Origin: CAVRTM01 sp963696105
Lineage (GTDB): Bacteria > Actinomycetota > Actinomycetes > Actinomycetales > Dermatophilaceae
Direction: 5' to 3'
Length of the DNA: 64,000 nucleotides
Assembly: GCA_963696105.1 (NCBI GenBank)
Contig: CAVOIP010000002.1
Coordinates: forward strand, 372,001-436,000
The stretch's first letter is position 1; every line of letters begins with the position of its first letter. Under the pieces are notes generated by a model. It ran no database searches. It worked only from the letters and a program-made list of their open reading frames with translations, and had not been told where the DNA came from. Positions 59,034 through 64,000 of this stretch are shown here, one piece after another. Position numbers and translations under genes: made by a program.

Positions 59034-59963
59034 TCAGGCGCCGACGCGGTCCAGCGCGGTCTGCAGGTCCGGGGGGTAGGGGCTCTCGAACCGGACCGGC
59101 TGGCCGGTGCCGGGGTGCTCGAAGGCCAGGCCGACCGCGTGCAGCCACTGCCGCTGCAGGCCGAGCCGGGCCGCGAGCACCGGGTCGGCGCCATAGGTCA
59201 GGTCGCCGACGCAGGGGTGGCGCAGCGCGGAGAAGTGCACCCGGATCTGGTGCGTGCGCCCGGTCTCGAGGTGGACCTCCACCAGGGAGGCCGAGCGGAA
59301 GGCCTCGACCACCTCGTAGTGGGTGATGCTCGGCTTGCCGTCGGAGAGGACCGCGAACTTGTAGTCGTGCCCGGGGTGCCGCCCGATCGGGGCGTCGATG
59401 GTGCCCCGCACCGGGTCGGGTGCCCCTGCACCAGGGCGTGGTAGGTCTTGTCGACCGTGCGCTCCTTGAAGGCGCGCTTGAGCAGGGTGTAGGCCCGCTC
59501 GCTCTTGGCCACGACCATCAGGCCGCTCGTGCCGACGTCGAGGCGGTGCACGATGCCCTGCCGCTCGGACGCGCCCGAGGTCGAGATGCGGTAGCCGGCG
59601 GCGGCGAGTCCGCCGATGACCGTCGGACCGGTCCAGCCGACGCTCGGGTGGGCGGCCACGCCGACCGGCTTGTCCACGACCACGAGGTCGTCGTCGTCGT
59701 GGACGATCCTCATGCCGGGCACCGGCGCGGCCACCAGCTCGGGGCCCGTCGCGGCGCCGTGGTCGGGCAGCGACACCTCGAGCCACGCGCCGGCGACCAC
59801 GCGGTCGGACTTGCCGACCGAGCGCTGCGTCGAGCGTCACCGCGCCGGCGGCGACCAGGTCGGCGGCCTTGGTGCGGGAGAGGCCGAACAGGCGCGCGAG
59901 CGCCGCGTCGACCCGCTCACCCTCGAGGCCGTCAGGGACGGACAGGGACCGGACGTCAGCCAT
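59034..59963 (-). CDS. rluD: RluA/RluD family 23S rRNA pseudouridine synthase (two frameshifts)
   Basis: About 309 residues. N-terminal S4 domain (ERVDAALARLFGLSRTKAAD), catalytic Asp in ASERQGIVHRLDVGTSGLMV, then LKRAFKERTVDKTYHALVQG, LVEVHLETGRTHQIRVHFSA and YGADPVLAARLGLQRQWLHA. Forms pseudouridines in helix 69 of 23S rRNA in the family; exact target not inferable. Breaks near 59828 (VTLDA|QRSVGKSDR) and 59418. Overlaps lspA by eight bases, as is usual for the lspA-rluD pair. Confidence 0.9.
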   Translation of the reverse strand: MADVRSLSVPDGLEGERVDAALARLFGLSRTKAADLVAAGAVTLDAALGRQVRPRGRRRVARGVAARPRRRDGPRAGGRAGARHEDRPRRRRPRGRGQAGRRGRPPERRLDRSDGHRRTRRRRLPHLDLGRVRAAGHRAPPRRRHERPDGRGQERAGLHPAQARLQGAHGRQDLPRPGAGAPDPVRGTIDAPIGRHPGHDYKFAVLSDGKPSITHYEVVEAFRSASLVEVHLETGRTHQIRVHFSALRHPCVGDLTYGADPVLAARLGLQRQWLHAVGLAFEHPGTGQPVRFESPYPPDLQTALDRVGA

Positions 59964-60609
59964 GTCGCTGCACGCCGTCCGCGCCGTCCGCGCCGCCCGT
60001 GCCGTGCCTGGGCGAGTGCTGCGGGGCCCGCGCCCCGTCCACGCCGATGCCGCGCAGCGCGAGGAACCCGATCAGCACGGCGGCCGAGACGACGGCCGAG
60101 TCGGCGAGGTTGAAGATCGGCCAGTGCGGCAGCTGGAGGAAGTCCACGACGTGCCCGCGGCCAGGCCCCGGCGGCCGCACCATCCGGTCGGTGAGGTTGC
60201 CCACGGAGCCGCCGAGCAGGAGGCCGAGGGCCCACGCCCACCCGAGGCTGCCCAGACGTCTGCTCGTGGCCACGATCACCGCGACGACGCTGCAGGCCAC
60301 GAGCGTGAGGACCCACGTGTAGCCGGTGCCGATCGAGAAGGCCGCTCCGGGGTTGCGGATGAGGTTCAGCTGCAGGGCGGCTCCGATCAGGTGCCGCGGC
60401 TGCTCCGGCGGCAGGGCCGCGACCGCCCACGCCTTGGTCAGCTGGTCGGCGGCGTAGACCGTGGCCGCTGCGCCGATGAGCACGGTGAACAGCGATCGGC
60501 GAGATCGTGCCGGACGGCCGGGTGGGGTGGACGGGGACGAGGGGGACGGCGTCGGTGACGCGTCCGGCACGGGAGAAGGAATTAGCGACGCTCCTGCTTC
60601 TGCTTGCAT
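59956..60609 (-). CDS. lspA: Lipoprotein signal peptidase (signal peptidase II)
   Basis: About 217 residues. Four membrane helices; catalytic Asp residues in GGSVGNLTDRMVRPPG and IFNLADSAVVSAAVLIG, and NLIRNPGAAFSIG. Removes signal peptides from prolipoproteins. A Pro/Ser-rich N-terminal extension (SPVPDASPTPSPSSPSTPPG) and a His/Gly tail exceed the usual 160 residues. ATG 60609 or 60618; both overlap the upstream TraR gene end (60582). Confidence 0.93.
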   Translation of the reverse strand: MQAEAGASLIPSPVPDASPTPSPSSPSTPPGRPARSRRSLFTVLIGAAATVYAADQLTKAWAVAALPPEQPRHLIGAALQLNLIRNPGAAFSIGTGYTWVLTLVACSVVAVIVATSRRLGSLGWAWALGLLLGGSVGNLTDRMVRPPGPGRGHVVDFLQLPHWPIFNLADSAVVSAAVLIGFLALRGIGVDGARAPQHSPRHGTGGADGADGVQRHG

Positions 60610-61472
60610 GACCTGCATAGGGTCGCACGCGGGAAGGCCTGAAGGCGAAGTTTGCCCACCGGGTTGCCGCAGGACTCGCAGACGCCGTAGGTCCCGAGGG
60701 CGATCCGCTCGAGGGCGTGCTCGCTCTGGTCGAGCATCTCGCGGGAGTTGTTGGCCAGCGAGATCTCCTGCTCGCGCTCGAACGTCGCGGTGCCCGCATC
60801 GGCCTGGTCGTCACCTGCACCGTCCCCGGCGTCGCGCATCAGCCCGGCGAGGTCGTGCTCGGCCACGGTGATCTCGGCGCGCAGCCGCAGCACGTCGGCC
60901 TCGAGCTCCGCCTGCACCTCCGCCAGCTCGGCGGACGTCCACGGGGACTCGTCCTCCCGCACCGCCAGCTCCCCCGGCGCGGCCGCGGTCCGGCTGCCGA
61001 CGCTGCTCAGCCCTGAGGCGGCCGCTGCCGCGCTCCGGCCGGTACGGCGCGCCGGTGACCTTCTGGCCGTGGTCGAGGCGCCCGCGGCGCCGTCGACCGG
61101 CGCGGTGCTCGCCGGTGCCGCCTTCGCCGATGCCGTCTTCGCAGGCGCCGACTTGCGGGCGGGAGCGGCGGCCTTGCGGGGGGCGGCTGCCTTCTTCTGC
61201 GCTGTCTTCTTCTGCGGCGCCGCCTTCTTCGCCGGGGTGCCGGGAGCACCCGCACCCCCGGTGGTGCCGGTGACCGCGGTCACGCCCGTGGCGGGAGCCG
61301 AGGTCGCGGCCGAGGCCGCGTCGTGGGCCGGTCTCCGCGAGGCGGCCGCCCGAGGGGACGCCGCCCGAGGAGACGCCGGCCGGGGCGACTCTGTCCGGGC
61401 AGGCTCTGCTGCGCCGTTCCGCGCTCGCGAGGCGGTGGCCTTGCCGGTCGGGGTGGGGTTGCTCACGGGCAT
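60582..61472 (-). CDS. DksA/TraR-type zinc-finger protein with histone-H1-like N-terminal half
   Basis: 296 residues. Start ATG 61472 follows GGAAGGG; ATG 61505 is an alternative. Residues 20-165 are Ala/Lys/Pro/Arg-rich, with KKAAPQKKTAQKKAAAPRKA, a basic disordered tail. The C-terminal 120 residues are DksA/TraR-like: a helical hairpin (AELAEVQAELEADVLRLRAE), EREQEISLANNSREMLDQ, and the C4 zinc finger YGVCESCGNPVGKLRLQAFP with CRSCKQKQE. Such proteins act on RNA polymerase; in actinobacteria several bind DNA-associated proteins. Function here is inference. Confidence 0.85.
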   Translation of the reverse strand: MPVSNPTPTGKATASRARNGAAEPARTESPRPASPRAASPRAAASRRPAHDAASAATSAPATGVTAVTGTTGGAGAPGTPAKKAAPQKKTAQKKAAAPRKAAAPARKSAPAKTASAKAAPASTAPVDGAAGASTTARRSPARRTGRSAAAAASGLSSVGSRTAAAPGELAVREDESPWTSAELAEVQAELEADVLRLRAEITVAEHDLAGLMRDAGDGAGDDQADAGTATFEREQEISLANNSREMLDQSEHALERIALGTYGVCESCGNPVGKLRLQAFPRATLCRSCKQKQERR

Positions 61473-61529
61473 GGTGTGGCCCTTCCGCAGTGGCGTGGCG
61501 CTCATCCCCTGAAGCGCGGACAGGTGGCG

Positions 61530-61558
61530 AGGATAAAGCCATCCGCCGTGCGACTCAA
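61530..61558 (-). promoter_or_regulatory. Putative promoter of the traR-lspA-rluD transcript
   Basis: Minus strand -35 TTGAGT (61553-61558), spacer of 17 bases, -10 TATCCT (61530-61535). The start of transcription would be about 50 bases before ATG 61472, consistent with a leader bearing a Shine-Dalgarno. Confidence 0.5.
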
Positions 61559-61705
61559 TGGTGCGACGGCGTAGGTCGTGCCCCTCGCCTGCACGCCCTC
61601 CACCGGGTCGGGTCCCGTCAGCGCGCCTGCGGCCGCTTCGTCGTACCGCAGAGGTGCGGCCGACCGGCACCGTGCCGTCGTACCGGCGGCCCCGGCAACG
61701 GGCGC

Positions 61706-61743
61706 ACGCGGGGCGCCGACCGGAGCCGGTCGGCGCCCCGCGT
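61706..61743 (-). terminator. 18-bp perfect hairpin after the DivIVA gene
   Basis: Arms 61706-61723 and 61726-61743 are perfectly complementary with a minimal loop; it begins 19 bases after the DivIVA stop (61762). No T-run, as is common for actinobacterial terminators. Confidence 0.65.
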
Positions 61744-61761
61744 GGCGGAACGAGGCGGGCC

Positions 61762-62817
61762 TCAGCCCTCCTGGGAGCCGCTCTGCTCCTCCGGCGCGGA
61801 CGCGTCGGAGGCCTCCGGCCGTCCGCCCTGGTCACCGCCGGCCGACTCCAGGTCGTGCAGCTGGGACTCGAGGTAGGACTTCAGCCGGGCCCGGTAGTTG
61901 CGCTCGAACGAGCGCAGCTCAGCGATCTTCTTCTGCAGCAGGTCGCGCTCCTGGCCGAGCTCGCCGAGGATGGCCTGCTTCTGCTGCTGGGCCTGGCCGA
62001 CCATGCCGGTGGACTGGTCGCGGGCCTCCCGGATCATCGTGTCGTGCCGGGTGGTCGCCTCGGCGATGAGCTGGTCGTGCTGCTGTTGGGCGGTCTCGAC
62101 CAGCTCGTCATGGCGCTGCTGCCCGGTCGCGAGGAGCTCGTCGTGGCGGCGCTGGGCGCTGGCGACCAGCTCGTCGTGCTTGGTCTGGGCTTCCCCGACC
62201 ACCCGGTCGTGGTGCTCCTGCCCCTCGGCGACGAGCCGGTCCCGCGTGCTCTGCCCCTCGGCGACGTGCTCGTCGTGCAGCTTCTGGGCCAGCGCGATGA
62301 CGCCGGCCGCACCGGCCGCGCCACCGAGCCCGGCCGCGTCGGCACCATCGGGCTCTGCCGTGCTGTCCTGCGCACCGCGGGGACCTGCCGCACCGGCGGT
62401 GGAGCGCAGCCGTTCGGCCGACTCGGCCTCGGCCCTTGTGGCGGCGTCGCGGGCCCGGGCGATGCGCTCGGCCGCGTCCTTCTCGGCCTGCTCGGCCTCG
62501 GCGCGCGCCGCCGCGACGCGTGCGGCCGCCTGGCGCTGCGCCTGCTCGGCCGCGTCGTCGCCGGATCCCGCGGGGACCGTGGCCGTGACGGTCGGCGCGC
62601 TGGAGGAGGTGGCACCCGCGGTGGTCGCCGGGGCGGCCCCCTTGCCCTTGCGGCAGTCGGCGAGCTGGGTGCTCAGGTCGTCGCGCTCCTGGGTCAACCG
62701 CCGCAGCTCGGCCACGACCTCGTCCAGGAAGTCGTCGACCTCCTGCTCGTCGTAGCCACGCCGGAACTGGGTCGCCGTGAAGTTCTTGTTGAGGACATCC
62801 TCGGGAGTGAGCGCCAT
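61762..62817 (-). CDS. DivIVA/Wag31-like polar-growth protein with eight hendecad repeats
   Basis: 351 residues. ATG 62817 has GAGGTGA upstream. The N-terminal DivIVA domain (LTPEDVLNKNFTATQFRRGY, EQEVDDFLDEVVAELRRLTQ) is membrane-curvature binding in the family. A low-complexity linker (residues 60-170) follows. Then come eight consecutive 11-residue units (about 179-266) of pattern HDELVxxAQxR, a hendecad coiled coil, and a C-terminal coiled coil (LLQKKIAELRSFERNYRARL) and acidic tail. Located next to yggT-sepF, it should mark cell poles and septa. The hendecad block is unusual. Confidence 0.88.
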   Translation of the reverse strand: MALTPEDVLNKNFTATQFRRGYDEQEVDDFLDEVVAELRRLTQERDDLSTQLADCRKGKGAAPATTAGATSSSAPTVTATVPAGSGDDAAEQAQRQAAARVAAARAEAEQAEKDAAERIARARDAATRAEAESAERLRSTAGAAGPRGAQDSTAEPDGADAAGLGGAAGAAGVIALAQKLHDEHVAEGQSTRDRLVAEGQEHHDRVVGEAQTKHDELVASAQRRHDELLATGQQRHDELVETAQQQHDQLIAEATTRHDTMIREARDQSTGMVGQAQQQKQAILGELGQERDLLQKKIAELRSFERNYRARLKSYLESQLHDLESAGGDQGGRPEASDASAPEEQSGSQEG

Positions 62818-62925
62818 GTGGTCACCTCGGTCGAGCCGGTCAGAGACGGGACCACCGTAGCGAACCACGCCGGCGTACCGGACGTGGGTCGTGCGGGCCT
62901 GGTCGGCGTGCCGCCGTCACAGGAC

Positions 62926-63201
62926 TCAGGGCACCACGCTCAACAGGATCGAGACCCCGAGCATGAGGACGAGGAACGCCAGGTCGAGGCGGATCGCCCC
63001 CAGGGACAGCGGCGGGATCAGCCGGCGCAGGAACTTCAGCGGCGGGTCGGTGACGGTGTAGACGGCTTCGGCCGCCACCAGGACCGGTCCGCTGGGGCGC
63101 CACTCGCGGGCCAGGGCCTGCACCCAGTCGAGCACCAGGCGGCCGATGAGGGCCAGGAAGAAGAGGTAGAGCGCCAGGCGCAGCAGCGAGAAGAGGACCA
63201 T
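62926..63201 (-). CDS. YggT family membrane protein
   Basis: 91 residues, two membrane helices (LLRLALYLFFLALIGRLVLD and LDLAFLVLMLGVSILLSVV) around the conserved TVTDPPLKFLRRLIPPLSLG loop. Function unknown; constantly next to sepF and divIVA in actinobacteria and Gram-positives, so linked to division by context. Confidence 0.93.
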   Translation of the reverse strand: MVLFSLLRLALYLFFLALIGRLVLDWVQALAREWRPSGPVLVAAEAVYTVTDPPLKFLRRLIPPLSLGAIRLDLAFLVLMLGVSILLSVVP

Positions 63202-63255
63202 GTGCTCAGTCTGACGGGTGCAGGCGGGAAAGGACCGGGGGCTGGGGCAGCCCGC

Positions 63256-63747
63256 TCAGCTCTGGTTGAAGAAGCCGCGTGCGGTCTTGGGAGCCTCGGC
63301 CTCCTCGGCCGTCACCTCCACGTGGGCAGGCGAGAGGAGGAACACCTTGCTCGTGACCCGCTCGATGGCCCCGTGCAGGCCGAACACCAGGCCGGCGGCG
63401 AAGTCCACCAGGCGCTTGGCGTCGGCGTCGTCGAGGTCGGTGAGGTTCATGATCACCGGGGTGCCCTCACGGAAGGCCTCACCGATGTTCTTGGCCTCGT
63501 TGTAGGTCCGCGGGTGCACGGTCGTGATGCGGTTCAGGCCCCCGACCTCGACGTCGCGGACCACACGGGCGACCGGGGTGCGCTGCGGCAGCGGCGTGAC
63601 CGCGGCGGAGCGCTCCTCGCGGGCGGGCGGCTGCTCCGCCCGGGCCGGCTCCTTGTCGTAGTCCTCGTAGTCGTCGTACGCGTCGTAGCGCTCGTCCTCC
63701 TCGGCCAGCCCGAGGTACACCATCGTCTTGCGCAGCGCCCCAGCCAT
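63256..63747 (-). CDS. sepF: Cell division protein SepF
   Basis: 163 residues. N-terminal amphipathic helix (MAGALRKTMVYLGLAEEDE) for membrane attachment, acidic linker (DAYDDYEDYDKEP), and the SepF core (TTVHPRTYNEAKNIGEAFRE, VIMNLTDLDDADAKRLVDFA, VFLLSPAHVEV). It anchors FtsZ in actinobacteria, which lack FtsA. ATG 63747 has AAGGAG upstream. Confidence 0.96.
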   Translation of the reverse strand: MAGALRKTMVYLGLAEEDERYDAYDDYEDYDKEPARAEQPPAREERSAAVTPLPQRTPVARVVRDVEVGGLNRITTVHPRTYNEAKNIGEAFREGTPVIMNLTDLDDADAKRLVDFAAGLVFGLHGAIERVTSKVFLLSPAHVEVTAEEAEAPKTARGFFNQS

Positions 63748-63814
63748 CCGAGCTCCTTGGTCCTTGCGTCGTGGTTCGTCGTCGTGGGTGCGTGCACACC
63801 GCTTCGTCCTGAAA

Positions 63815-64000
63815 CTACCGAAGGAGGGGGCGCGATCCGAGGATTGCGGTCCCGACACGCAGGTGTGTCGCCCCGTGGGCGACCGCGTCCTCGAGGTCGC
63901 CGCTCATGCCCGCAGAGATCCAGTCGGCCTCCGGGTGCTCGGCCCGTACGCCGGCCGCCACCTCCTGCAGGCGGGCGAACGCCTGCGCGGGGTCGGCACC
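63815..64000 (-). CDS. yggS: YggS/ProSC family PLP-binding protein, C-terminal end (cut by window edge)
   Basis: The last 61 codons are in frame to TAG at 63815: DPAQAFARLQEVAAGVRAEH, ADWISAGMSGDLEDAVAHGA and THLRVGTAILGSRPLLR. SMGMSxDLxxAIxxGxTxVRxGxxLxG is the family's phosphate-binding end. The family keeps PLP homeostasis and lies between ftsZ/pgeF and sepF. The N-terminal 75 percent is beyond the window. Confidence 0.9.
   Translation of the reverse strand, partial: GADPAQAFARLQEVAAGVRAEHPEADWISAGMSGDLEDAVAHGATHLRVGTAILGSRPLLR

Overview
The window is a 64 kb piece of chromosome from a high-GC actinobacterium (Actinomycetes). The evidence is GC-rich codon use, many stop/start overlaps of the ATGA or GTGA type, an actinobacterial-type 16S/23S/5S operon, and marker genes of the phylum: steA-mctB, DivIVA/Wag31, SepF, a PriA-type HisA, and the tlyA-nadK-recN block. 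Gene order follows the conserved actinobacterial backbone seen, for example, around Rv1688-Rv1698 of Mycobacterium. The 16S could not be placed to family by eye. Almost everything lies on the minus strand.

Region by region, from low to high coordinates. 1-11.6 kb: an MraY-like transferase (cut by the window edge), mctB, steA, recN, nadK, tlyA, a proline-rich protein, a phasin-like protein with a histone-H1-like tail, a HAD phosphatase, an SSB-like protein and a TPR protein. 11.7-17.5 kb: one rRNA operon with terminator, 23S processing stems and a promoter. 17.7-19.7 kb: tyrS and a 3-methyladenine DNA glycosylase. 19.7-23.5 kb: a three-subunit succinate dehydrogenase of the mycobacterial Sdh1 type plus a small coiled-coil gene. 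23.7-32.2 kb: the complete arginine operon argCJBDFRGH. 32.2-40.6 kb: an SDR, pheST, an orphan histidine kinase, a SpoU methyltransferase and infC-rpmI-rplT. 40.6-42.7 kb: DUF1844, MFS and DUF952 genes. 42.7-49.2 kb: the histidine operon hisDCB-(unknown)-hisH-priA with RidA and SseB genes.

50-55.2 kb is the only clearly accessory patch. It interrupts the dnaE-hisD stretch and holds a FetB-like permease without its ATPase, a 34-codon relic of rtcB, an S9 peptidase, an FAD monooxygenase, a 33-residue miniature ORF coupled to both neighbours, and an APC permease. 55.2-64 kb is the block downstream of ftsZ: dnaE, rluD, lspA, a DksA/TraR protein, a DivIVA homologue with eight hendecad repeats, yggT, sepF and the end of yggS.

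Two overall observations matter to a user. First, many obviously essential genes (dnaE, recN, steA, nadK, tyrS, priA, rluD) are split by single-base insertions or deletions that often compensate each other. They cluster in three patches (about 0-6.4, 17.8-22.3 and 54.6-59.9 kb) and most likely reflect consensus errors, so coordinates there are outer limits. Second, many genes (recN, hisD, fetB-like, dnaE, argC, the kinase, DUF952) have a TANNNT -10 hexamer about 5-8 bases before the start codon and so look leaderless. I found no CRISPR array, insertion sequence, prophage or tRNA gene, and no complete undescribed system. The most unusual items are the tandem 22-bp-period repeats upstream of dnaE, the rtcB relic, the coupled miniature ORF and the hendecad DivIVA.
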